Origin: Mycobacterium heidelbergense
GTDB taxonomy: Bacteria; Actinomycetota; Actinomycetes; Mycobacteriales; Mycobacteriaceae
Direction of reading: 5' to 3'
NCBI RefSeq assembly: GCF_010730745.1
Contig: NZ_AP022615.1
Location: forward strand, 930,001 to 994,000
Length of the DNA: 64,000 bases
In this document: in pieces, positions 8,206 to 15,237 of the stretch
Layout: every line of letters starts with the position of its first letter
How positions within the stretch are numbered: the stretch's first letter is position 1
Made by a program: the position numbers and the translations under genes
Notes under the pieces: generated by a model
Databases searched by the model: none
What the model was told of the DNA's origin: nothing
The model's input: only the letters and a program-made list of their open reading frames with translations

Positions 8206-9043
8206 ATAGCCGCGGCGGGTGAGCGCCTCATCGACCCGGCGGACGATGTCGTCGGGTCGATGCTCGGCGACGACGCGGATCACGACCCAGCCCAAGTCCT
8301 GCATCTTGGCCAGTCGTGCGATGTCCTTGACGTATCGCGGTCGGTCGGTGCGGTGTTGGTCGCCGTCATATTCGGCGGCGACCATGTAGTCCTCCCAGCC
8401 CATGTCAAGCAGGCCTACGAGTCGCCAGCCATCGTTGACCGGGATTTGTGTGGTCGGTTTCGGCAGACCGGCGTCGATGAGGAGCAACCGCAACCAGGTT
8501 TCCTTAGGCGAGGCCGCGCCCCCGTCCACCAGTGGCAGTATCTCGGCGAGCCGTCGCAGACCACGGGCACCCGCGTATCGCTTGGTCAGGATGGAGACGT
8601 CCTCGAAGGAGAACGGCGATGGCGCGCATGAGGGCGTCCAGTCGTGCCAGCGCCTGACCGCGTGGCAGGTGGCGGCCGAGATCAAAAGCGGTGCGGGCGA
8701 GTGATGTCACCGGTAGCCGCCTGGCGGTAGTCACTTCGTCGGCGCCCAGTGTTTCATTGCGGACGATTAGTCCGCGCTGGGGTCGGGCGTTTTTGGCGAC
8801 GAGTTCGATGGGCGTGTCCGCGTCAACCCATTGCGCACCGTGCAGCGCCGAGGCCGCCACGCCGGCGATCACCGCCCGTCGCCGCGACCACAGCCAGGCG
8901 CCAAAAACACGATCGTGAAGCGACGGCTCGTCCGGCTTCGGCATGTAGACGTCACGAAAGATCGTCCGATACCAGCGGCGTAGCTGATGTTCGGTCAACG
9001 CGGCTGCGGCGATCGCTTCACTGCCGACAAACACTTCCCCCAT
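8158..9043 (-). pseudogene. frameshifted DUF559 (Vsr-like nuclease fold) protein gene
   Basis: Two overlapping frames together encode one DUF559-type protein of about 290 residues. The N-terminal frame (start ATG 9043) has an AbiEi-like winged-helix segment and HDRVFGAWLWSRRRAVIAG. It continues to ALARLDALMRA near 8622. The homologous sequence then resumes one base out of phase as PFSFEDVSILTKRYAGARG. It ends with the nuclease-like part DMGWEDYMVAAEYDGDQHR, the usual catalytic Asp/Glu and DGDxHR signature. Removing one base near 8619-8620 restores a single frame. It may be a real pseudogene, a sequencing error or a recent mutation, since the rest is intact. It lies between two copies of a 62-bp hairpin. 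Confidence 0.75.
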
Positions 9044-9076
9044 AGGGAGGATCCTGGACCAGGCCACCGACGTGTG

Positions 9077-9138
9077 CGCCGGGCGTCACGCTAGCGTGGC
9101 CGTCGACGCCGGGCGCCACGCTGGCGTGACGCTCGGCG
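9077..9138 (+). repeat. 62-bp hairpin repeat, copy 2
   Basis: Arms at 9077-9100 and 9115-9138 flank a 14-base loop. It is nearly identical to and in the same orientation as copy 1, 933 bases away. The two copies bracket the DUF559 gene. Confidence 0.85.
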
Positions 9139-9180
9139 GAAGAGGCCGACGGCCGACGCGGAAGAGGCCGACGGCCGATA
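9137..9180 (+). repeat. 22-bp tandem repeat, two units
   Basis: Units at 9137-9158 and 9159-9180 differ only in the last two bases. They share the core GAAGAGGCCGACGGCCGA and abut the hairpin repeat and the 3' end of manC. Confidence 0.75.
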
Positions 9181-9191
9181 CGGGACGAGGC

Positions 9192-10271
9192 CTACACGTC
9201 GCTCGAGTAGCGGATCCCGCCGTCGGGGATCGCGACGCCGGGCCACACCCGCGCGCCACGCAGCAACTCGCAGCGCGCGCCGATGTCGGCGCCGTCGCCG
9301 ATCACGCCGTCGCGGATCAGCGCCCGCGGGCCGATGCGAACGCCGAAGCCGATGATCGAGCGCTCGACCACGCTGCCGGCCTCGATCTTTGCCCCGTCGA
9401 AGACCACCGCGCCGTCCAGCCGGACGCCGGGCCCGATCTCAGCGCCCCGTCCGACGACCGTGCCGCCGATCAGCACCGCGCCCGGGGATACCGCCGCGCC
9501 GTCGTGCACCAGCTGCTCGCCGCGGTGGCCGCCCAGCGCCGGCGACGGGGCGATCCCCCGCACCAGGTCCGCCGACCCGCGGACGAAGTCCTCCGGCGTG
9601 CCCATGTCGCGCCAGTAGGAGGCGTCGACGTAGCCGCAGACCCTGACGTCGGCGTCCGAAAGCAGGGCCGGGAACACCTCGCGCTCCACCGAGACCTGAC
9701 GGCCCCGCGGAATCCGGTCGATGACGTCGCGGTCGAAGACGTAGCAGCCGGCGTTGATCTGGTCGGTCGGCGGATCCTGGGCCTTCTCGAGGAAGGCGAC
9801 GACGCGGCCCTCCTCGTCGGTGGGCACGCAGCCGAACGCCCGCGGGTCGCCCACCCGCACCAGGTGCAACGTGACGTCGGCCCGGTTGGCGTGGTGGAAC
9901 GCCAGCAGCTCGCCCAGGTCGGCGCCGGACAGCACGTCGCCGTTGAACACCATCACGGTGTCGTGGCGCAGCTTGTCGGCGACGTTGGCGATGCCGCCGC
10001 CGGTGCCCAGCGGGCTCTCCTCGGTCACGTAGTCGATCTGCAGGCCCAGCTTGGACCCGTCGCCGAACTCGGCCTCGAACACCGCGGCCCGATACGACGT
10101 GCTGAGGATGACGTGCTCGATGCCCGCCGCGGCGATCCGCGAGAGCAGATGCGTCAGAAACGGCAGCCCGGCGGTGGGCAGCATGGGCTTGGGCGCCGAG
10201 AGCGTCAGCGGCCGCAGCCGGGTGCCCTTGCCGCCGACCAGGATCACCGCATCGACCTGAGGATTAGCCAA
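9192..10271 (-). CDS. manC: mannose-1-phosphate guanylyltransferase (Rv3264c type)
   Basis: This 359-residue nucleotidyltransferase makes GDP-mannose from GTP and mannose-1-phosphate. The N-terminal Rossmann domain has the pyrophosphorylase signature GGKGTRLRPLT at residues 13-23, FNGDVLSG, and EKAQDPPTDQINAGCYVF. The C-terminal third is a left-handed beta-helix of hexapeptide repeats (SPGAVLIGGTVVGRGAEIGP and onward). In M. tuberculosis databases this gene is also called manB or rmlA2. It is the last gene of an rmlD-wbbL-manC run, starting one base after the wbbL stop. With manB at 426 it completes the GDP-mannose route in this window. Confidence 0.92.
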   Translation of the reverse strand: MANPQVDAVILVGGKGTRLRPLTLSAPKPMLPTAGLPFLTHLLSRIAAAGIEHVILSTSYRAAVFEAEFGDGSKLGLQIDYVTEESPLGTGGGIANVADKLRHDTVMVFNGDVLSGADLGELLAFHHANRADVTLHLVRVGDPRAFGCVPTDEEGRVVAFLEKAQDPPTDQINAGCYVFDRDVIDRIPRGRQVSVEREVFPALLSDADVRVCGYVDASYWRDMGTPEDFVRGSADLVRGIAPSPALGGHRGEQLVHDGAAVSPGAVLIGGTVVGRGAEIGPGVRLDGAVVFDGAKIEAGSVVERSIIGFGVRIGPRALIRDGVIGDGADIGARCELLRGARVWPGVAIPDGGIRYSSDV

Positions 10272-10272
10272 C

Positions 10273-11151
10273 TCAGCGCCGCCCTTCTGCCAGTCTCCGT
10301 CGGCGCGACTGGCGCACCATCAGACGGGAACGCACCGCCAACGAGCCCCGCAGCGTCCAGCGCAGCGGCGCCCGCCGCCACCCCGAATGCCGATCGGCCA
10401 GGAAGATATAGGTGCTCTTGTGATGCGCGGCCAGATGGCTCGCCGGGTCGTGCCCGGTGGAGTGTCCCTTGTGGTGCAGCACCTCGGCCGACGGGACGTA
10501 GACGCTCAGCCAGCCGGCCTTGCCCAGCCGGTCACCGAGGTCGACGTCCTCCATGTACATGAAATAGCGCTCGTCGAACCCGCCGATCCGCTCAAACGCC
10601 GACCGGCGCACCAGCAGGCACGACCCCGACAGCCAGCCCACCACGCGTTCGCTGGGCTCGAGCCGCTCCTGGCGGTAGGCCGCCGTCCACGGGTTGCGCT
10701 TCCAGAACGGCCCGACGACCGCGTGCATGCCGCCGCGGATCAGGCTCGGCAGATGCCGCGCCGACGGGTACACCGACCCGTCGGGATCGCGGATCAGCGG
10801 GCCCAGCGCCCCGGCACCGGGCCAGCGGGCGGCGGCGTCCAGCAGCGCGTCGATGCTGCCCGGGCCCCACTGCACGTCGGGGTTGGCGACGATCACCCAG
10901 TCGTGCTCCCGATCCAGCTGTGCGACGGCGCGATTCACCGCGGTGCCGTAGCCGAGGTTGGCGCCGGTGTGCAGCAGCCGCACGTTCGGGTAGCGCTCGA
11001 CGGCCGCCTGCGGGGTCCCGTCGGTGGAGCCGTTGTCGGCCAGCAGCACGCTGACCGGGCGCTCGGTGGCCATCGACAACGAGGCCAGGAACCGCTCCAG
11101 GTGGGGGCCCGGCGAGTAGGTCACCGTCACGACCGGCAGGGCGTCAGTCAC
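10273..11151 (-). CDS. wbbL: WbbL, dTDP-Rha:GlcNAc-PP-decaprenol rhamnosyltransferase
   Basis: This 292-residue GT2-family enzyme adds rhamnose to decaprenyl-PP-GlcNAc to form the arabinogalactan-peptidoglycan linker. The GT-A fold motifs VVTVTYSPG, LLADNGSTDGT, VIVANPDVQW and the acidic acceptor motif YMEDVDLGDRL are visible. The C-terminus is Arg-rich, consistent with membrane association at the inner leaflet. The GTG at 11151, giving VTDALPVVTV, was chosen because it is the conserved start and overlaps rmlD by 8 bases. The longer frame to 11214 lies wholly inside rmlD. Its homologue is essential in M. tuberculosis. Confidence 0.93.
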   Translation of the reverse strand: MTDALPVVTVTYSPGPHLERFLASLSMATERPVSVLLADNGSTDGTPQAAVERYPNVRLLHTGANLGYGTAVNRAVAQLDREHDWVIVANPDVQWGPGSIDALLDAAARWPGAGALGPLIRDPDGSVYPSARHLPSLIRGGMHAVVGPFWKRNPWTAAYRQERLEPSERVVGWLSGSCLLVRRSAFERIGGFDERYFMYMEDVDLGDRLGKAGWLSVYVPSAEVLHHKGHSTGHDPASHLAAHHKSTYIFLADRHSGWRRAPLRWTLRGSLAVRSRLMVRQSRRRRLAEGRR

Positions 11152-12058
11152 GCGTAGAGGGTAACGGTCGGCCGGCCGCGCCATCGCTGCCAGATGCGGC
11201 CAGGGCGGCGACAAGCGCGGCGCGCCAGGGCCTCAGCGGCGTCAGGCCCGCCGCGGCGGACTGCCGTCCGCCCAGCGCCGAATAGCTCGGTCGCGGCGCC
11301 GGCCGCGGAAATTGCGCGCTGCCGACCGGCCGCACCCGCGCCGGGTCGGCGCCGCATTCCTCGAACACCGCGCGGGCCTGCCCGAAGCGGGAGACCTCGC
11401 CCTCGTTGGCGGCGTGCAGGATGGGCCCGGGCACGCGGTCGTCGGCGACCTGCAGCAGCGCGGCGGCCAGGTCGGCGACGTAGGTGGGTGACCCGGTCTG
11501 GTCGTCGACCACGTCCACCGGGCCGTCCCCGGCGGCCAGCCGGCGCATGACGGCGACGAAGTCCTTGCCGGTTCCGCCGGTGTAGACCCAGGCGGTGCGG
11601 ACCACCGTGGCGTCCGGCAGCGCGGCCAGCACGGCCCGTTCGCCGGCGAGCTTGCTGCGCGCGTAGACGCCTTGCGGCGCGGTCTCGTCGGCGGGCTCGT
11701 AGGGGCGGGGCCGGCCGCCGTGGAAGTCGCCGTTGAACACGTAGTCGGTGGAGACGTGGATCAACCGGGCGCCGGCGCGCGCGCAGGCATGCGCGATGTG
11801 TTCCGGGCCGGCGGCGTTGACCGCGTGGGCGCGCGCCTCGTCGCTCTCGGCGCCGTCGACGTCGGTGTACGCGGCGCAATTGATCACCACGTCGCCGTTT
11901 TCGACGATCCGCCCGGCCGCGGCGGGGTCGGTGATGTCCCACTGCGACGACGTCAGCGCCAGCACGTCACGCCCCCGGCCGGTGGCCAGCCCCGTCAAAC
12001 AGCCGCCCAGTTGCCCGCCCGTGCCCGTAATCACGAGCCTTTCTGACCTGGCCGACAT
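11144..12058 (-). CDS. rmlD: dTDP-4-dehydrorhamnose reductase RmlD
   Basis: This 304-residue extended short-chain dehydrogenase makes dTDP-L-rhamnose for the cell-wall linker. The nucleotide-binding turn GTGGQLGG is at residues 12-19. HVSTDYVFNG and the catalytic YARSK are present, followed by RTAWVYTGGTGKDF and the substrate-region motif DQTGSPTYVADLA. It is first in the rmlD-wbbL-manC operon and overlaps wbbL by 8 bases, which fits its supplying the WbbL donor. The start ATG at 12058 has no clear Shine-Dalgarno sequence. It is divergent from lcp1, with only 66 bases between the two starts. Confidence 0.94.
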   Translation of the reverse strand: MSARSERLVITGTGGQLGGCLTGLATGRGRDVLALTSSQWDITDPAAAGRIVENGDVVINCAAYTDVDGAESDEARAHAVNAAGPEHIAHACARAGARLIHVSTDYVFNGDFHGGRPRPYEPADETAPQGVYARSKLAGERAVLAALPDATVVRTAWVYTGGTGKDFVAVMRRLAAGDGPVDVVDDQTGSPTYVADLAAALLQVADDRVPGPILHAANEGEVSRFGQARAVFEECGADPARVRPVGSAQFPRPAPRPSYSALGGRQSAAAGLTPLRPWRAALVAALAASGSDGAAGRPLPSTRD

Positions 12059-12112
12059 GGTTCGAGTCTGGCACGCCGCCGCCGGCTACCCGACAAGCGG
12101 CTGTGTCACAAG

Positions 12113-12118
12113 TAACCT
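12113..12118 (+). promoter_or_regulatory. -10 box for leaderless lcp1
   Basis: TAACCT matches TANNNT. Its last base at -7 puts +1 exactly on the ATG at 12125, which decides between that ATG and the GTG three bases upstream. Confidence 0.6.
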
Positions 12119-12124
12119 AGTGTG

Positions 12125-13594
12125 ATGCCTGTGCAGCGTGTGATTCGTGTGATTGCCACTGTGCTGACCCTCGCGGTCGTCCTCGGCACCGGGATGGCGT
12201 GGAGCAACGTCCGGTCCTTCGAGGACGGCATCTTCCACATGTCCGCGCCCTCACTGGGCAAGGGCGGCGACGACGGCGCCATCGACATCCTGCTCGTCGG
12301 CCTGGACAGCCGCACCGACGCGCACGGCAACCCCCTGTCCGCCGAGGAGCTGGAGACCCTGCGGGCCGGCGACGAGGAAGCCACCAACACCGACACGATC
12401 ATCCTGATCCGGATACCCAACAACGGGAAGTCGGCGACCGCGATCTCGATTCCGCGGGACTCCTACGTCGCGGCCCCCGGACTGGGCAAGACGAAGATCA
12501 ACGGCGTCTACGGCCAAACCCGGGAAGCCAAGCGGGCCAGCCTGGTCAAGGCCGGCGATTCCGCGCAGGACGCCGCGGCGCAGGGCACCGAGGCCGGTCG
12601 CGAGGCCCTGATCAAGACCGTCGCCGACCTCACCGGCGTCACCGTCGACCACTACGCCGAGATCGGGCTGCTCGGCTTCGCGTTGATCACCGACGCGCTC
12701 GGCGGCGTCGACGTCTGCCTCAAAGACCCTGTGTTCGAACCACTTTCGGGCGCCGACTTTCCCGCCGGCCAGCAGAGGCTCAACGGCCCGCAGGCACTCA
12801 GCTTCGTGCGCCAGCGCCACGACCTCCCGCGCGGCGACCTGGACCGGGTGGTGCGCCAGCAGGCGGTGATGGCCTCGCTGGCCCACCGGGTCATCTCCAA
12901 CCAGACGCTGTCCAGCCCCACCACTTTGAAGCGGCTGGAGGCGGCCGTGCAGCGTTCGGTGGTGATCTCTTCCGGTTGGGACATCATGGATTTCGTGCAG
13001 CAGCTGCAGAAGCTGGCGGGCGGCAAGGTCGCCTTCGCCACCATTCCGGTGCTCGACGGGGCCGGCTGGAGCGACGACGGCATGCAAAGCGTGGTGCGGG
13101 TGGACCCGCATCAGGTGGCCGATTGGGTCGGCGGCCTGCTGCACGACCAGGCTCAGGGCAAGACCGAGGAGCTGGCCTACACGCCCGCCAAGACCACCGC
13201 CAGCGTGGTCAACGACACCGACATCAACGGGCTGGCGGCGTCGGTGTCGGAGGTGTTGAGCTCCAAGGGATTTAGCACCGGCGCGGTCGGCAACAACGAG
13301 GGCGGTCACGTCAAGGGCAGCCAGGTGCGGGCCGCCAAGACCGACGACCTGGGGGCGCAGCAGATCTCCAAGGAACTCGGCGGGTTGCCGGTCGTGGCCG
13401 ACGCGTCCATCGCGCCGGGATCCGTCCGGGTGGTGCTGGCCAACGACTACACCGGCCCGGGCTCCGGGCTCAGCGGGGACAGCCGGGTGGTGACCGCCCT
13501 GGCGTCGAACCCGGAGTCGGGCGCCGATTCGAACGCGCCGGCGCCGTCGCCGATCCTGACCGCCGGCTCCGACAAGCCGGAGTGCATCAACTGA
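12125..13594 (+). CDS. lcp1: Lcp1, LytR-CpsA-Psr phosphotransferase attaching arabinogalactan to peptidoglycan
   Basis: This 489-residue membrane-anchored protein is the Rv3267 homologue. A single transmembrane segment lies near residues 6-24. The LCP domain (about 85-260) has DILLVGLDSR, NTDTIILIRI, AISIPRDSYV, TKINGVYGQ and FVRQRHDLPRGDLDRV, which include the conserved Asp and Arg residues that bind the polyprenyl-pyrophosphate donor. A C-terminal LytR_C domain (about 370-460) follows, then a Pro/Ala/Ser-rich tail. It acts outside the membrane and uses the product of the divergent rmlD-wbbL pathway. The start is supported by a leaderless -10 box. Confidence 0.93.
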   Translation: MPVQRVIRVIATVLTLAVVLGTGMAWSNVRSFEDGIFHMSAPSLGKGGDDGAIDILLVGLDSRTDAHGNPLSAEELETLRAGDEEATNTDTIILIRIPNNGKSATAISIPRDSYVAAPGLGKTKINGVYGQTREAKRASLVKAGDSAQDAAAQGTEAGREALIKTVADLTGVTVDHYAEIGLLGFALITDALGGVDVCLKDPVFEPLSGADFPAGQQRLNGPQALSFVRQRHDLPRGDLDRVVRQQAVMASLAHRVISNQTLSSPTTLKRLEAAVQRSVVISSGWDIMDFVQQLQKLAGGKVAFATIPVLDGAGWSDDGMQSVVRVDPHQVADWVGGLLHDQAQGKTEELAYTPAKTTASVVNDTDINGLAASVSEVLSSKGFSTGAVGNNEGGHVKGSQVRAAKTDDLGAQQISKELGGLPVVADASIAPGSVRVVLANDYTGPGSGLSGDSRVVTALASNPESGADSNAPAPSPILTAGSDKPECIN

Positions 13595-14301
13595 GCACGC
13601 TCTCCGCGGCCATCCTGGACCCGATGCTGCGGGCCGATTCGGTCGGTCCGCGCATCACCTACTACGACGACGCGACCGGCGAACGCATCGAGCTGTCCGC
13701 GGCGACGCTGGCTAATTGGGCCGCCAAGACCGGCAACCTGTTACGCGACGAGATGGGCGCCGGGCCGGCCAGCCGGGTCGCGATCCTGCTGCCGGCGCAC
13801 TGGCAGACGGCGGTGGTGCTGTTCGGGGTGTGGTGGATCGGCGCGGAGGCGGTGCTCGCCGGCCCGGCCGATGTGGCGCTGTGCACCGCCGAACGGCTGG
13901 ACGAGGCCGACGCGGCCGTCGACCAGGGTGGTGAGGTGGCCGTGCTGTCGCTGGACCCGTTCGGCCGTCCCGCCGCCGACCTGCCGATCGGCGTCACCGA
14001 CTACGCCACCGCGGTGCGGGTGCACGGCGATCAGATCGTTCCCGAGCGCGGTCCGGGTCCGGCGCTGGAAGGCCGGTCGGTCGACGAGGTCCTGGCCGAC
14101 TGCGAGAGTTCCGCGGCGGCAAGGGGTTTGACGTCGAACGACCGGGTGCTTTCCAGTGCGTCGTGGACGCGGCCCGGCGAGCTGGTGGACGGTCTGCTGG
14201 CGATCCTGGCCGTGGGCGCGTCGTTGGTGCAGGTCGCCAGCCCCGACCAGGCGTTGGTGCAGCGCCGGATCGAGACCGAGAAGGTGACCCGGGTCCTCTA
14301 G
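13582..14301 (+). CDS. TIGR03089 family protein (Rv3268 homologue)
   Basis: This 239-residue actinobacterial protein resembles the N-terminal part of AMP-forming acyl-CoA ligases (ITYYDDATGERIELS, RVAILLPAHWQTAVVLFGVWWIGA). It lacks the ATP-binding P-loop and the C-terminal domain, so it is unlikely to be an active ligase. Function is unknown. It overlaps the end of lcp1 by 13 bases from the GTG at 13582. An alternative is a CTG at 13591 that overlaps the lcp1 stop (CTGA) and has GGAG at better spacing, so the true start is uncertain. Linkage to lcp1 suggests an envelope-related role, by inference only. Confidence 0.8.
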   Translation: MHQLSTLSAAILDPMLRADSVGPRITYYDDATGERIELSAATLANWAAKTGNLLRDEMGAGPASRVAILLPAHWQTAVVLFGVWWIGAEAVLAGPADVALCTAERLDEADAAVDQGGEVAVLSLDPFGRPAADLPIGVTDYATAVRVHGDQIVPERGPGPALEGRSVDEVLADCESSAAARGLTSNDRVLSSASWTRPGELVDGLLAILAVGASLVQVASPDQALVQRRIETEKVTRVL

Positions 14302-14379
14302 AACGGTGTCGGGTAGGGCTGGTCCGCGTCGGGCCAGGCGTGCTTCGCGGTTGTGGCGGCGTTCGGTGGCCACTTACCG

Positions 14380-14558
14380 GCGCCCGAGCGGGCCAACAAG
14401 GTGCCGAGACCCGTTCCTCGGCGACGGCCTGCGCGAGGACCACCTCATTCGCTGGCGCTTGTCAATCCACGGTCCCGCACATGGACAACGTCGTGACCTG
14501 CCTCGACAAGATACCCAGACACGGCCGGCGAAAGATTCTCGTCCAGCAACAACCTCAT
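14380..14558 (-). pseudogene. decayed DUF5615 PIN-like toxin gene
   Basis: The ATG at 14558 overlaps the antitoxin stop (ATGA). The first 37 codons read MRLLLDENLSPAVSGYLVEA and then GHDVVHVRDRGLTSASE, a clear DUF5615 start with its DEN acidic motif. A TGA follows at 14445-14447. One base out of phase the homologous sequence continues (EVVLAQAVAEERV). It then jumps in another phase to GTLLARSGA, missing the family's usual Ser-Ala-Asp-x-Asp stretch with catalytic acidic residues. So there is one frameshift plus a short deletion, and the toxin is dead. Confidence 0.75.
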
Positions 14559-14785
14559 GCGCCGGGACGTAACGGCAACTCTCGCTCCCGCACTGCCTCC
14601 GCCGCATAACGCAGAGCCTCGGCAACGTCTTCGGCGGTGAGATCCGGAAGCTCGGCAACAATGTCAGCCGGCGTCATCTAGTCGGCAACCATCGCGACCA
14701 CGGTCGCGACAGGGATGCGCAAGCCTCTGATGCACGGCATTCCCCCCATCACGTCTGGGTCGATGGTGATGCGGGCGAATCGCAT
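14555..14785 (-). pseudogene. DUF433 antitoxin gene with internal stop codon
   Basis: The reading frame from ATG 14785 to TGA 14555 has 76 codons, a normal DUF433 length, but codon 36 is TAG (14678-14680). The residues before it (MRFARITIDPDVMGGMPCIR and GLRIPVATVVAMVAD) are typical DUF433. So are those after it (MTPADIVAELPDL, then TAEDVAEALRYAAEAVRE). It overlaps the following toxin remnant by 4 bases, the normal arrangement of this toxin-antitoxin type. A single substitution would restore it. Restart at the Met right after the stop could still produce a fragment. Confidence 0.8.
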
Positions 14786-14946
14786 GTCATTAAGGCTAGA
14801 CGGCCACGTCACGGAGACGAGTTACGACCAGAACCGACAACCGCGACGACCCGCGGCGCTGCTCAATGCATGTTGATATCGCAATACTTTAATGTTACTT
14901 TCGTGCGATCATTATCCGACGCTGTGACGACAGGGAGGTTCAGGCA

Positions 14947-15228
14947 ATGGCGGTCTACGGACTCTTGGCGAAGGCAGCGGGGACGGTGATCACCGGCCTG
15001 GTCGGCGTGACGGCCTACGAGGTAGTGCGCAAGGCCGCGGCCAAGGCGCCGCTGCACGAGACCGCGGTGTCGGCGGCGGAGCTGGGGCTGCGCGGAACCC
15101 GCAGGGCCGAGGAAGCCGCCGAGTCGGCGCGGCTGAAGCTTGCCGACGTCATGGCCGAGGCCCGCGAACGCATCGGCGAGGAGGCACCCACCCCGGCCGT
15201 CACGGACGCCCACGAGCACGAGCACTGA
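14947..15228 (+). CDS. pacL1: PacL1-type P-ATPase-associated metallochaperone (DUF1490, Rv3269 homologue)
   Basis: This 93-residue protein has an N-terminal hydrophobic segment (about 3-28) that anchors it in the membrane. An Ala/Glu-rich helix follows (ELGLRGTRRAEEAAESARLK). The C-terminal metal-binding tail ends DAHEHEH. In M. tuberculosis PacL1 binds zinc through this tail and forms membrane platforms with the exporter CtpC. Here pacL1 lies nine bases before ctpC, so the pair is an operon. GGGAGG precedes the ATG. The tail retains the acid-x-x-His pattern with three His/Glu ligands. Confidence 0.9.
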   Translation: MAVYGLLAKAAGTVITGLVGVTAYEVVRKAAAKAPLHETAVSAAELGLRGTRRAEEAAESARLKLADVMAEARERIGEEAPTPAVTDAHEHEH

Positions 15229-15237
15229 TCGCTCGAC

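Larger units (their letters stand above)
14302..14946. other. 645-base stretch without intact genes
   Basis: It contains the decayed toxin-antitoxin pair described separately (14380-14785, minus strand). Bases 14302-14379 have no recognisable content. The A+T-rich 14786-14946 must hold the pacL1-ctpC promoter, with GGGAGG about eight bases before the pacL1 ATG. Confidence 0.7.
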
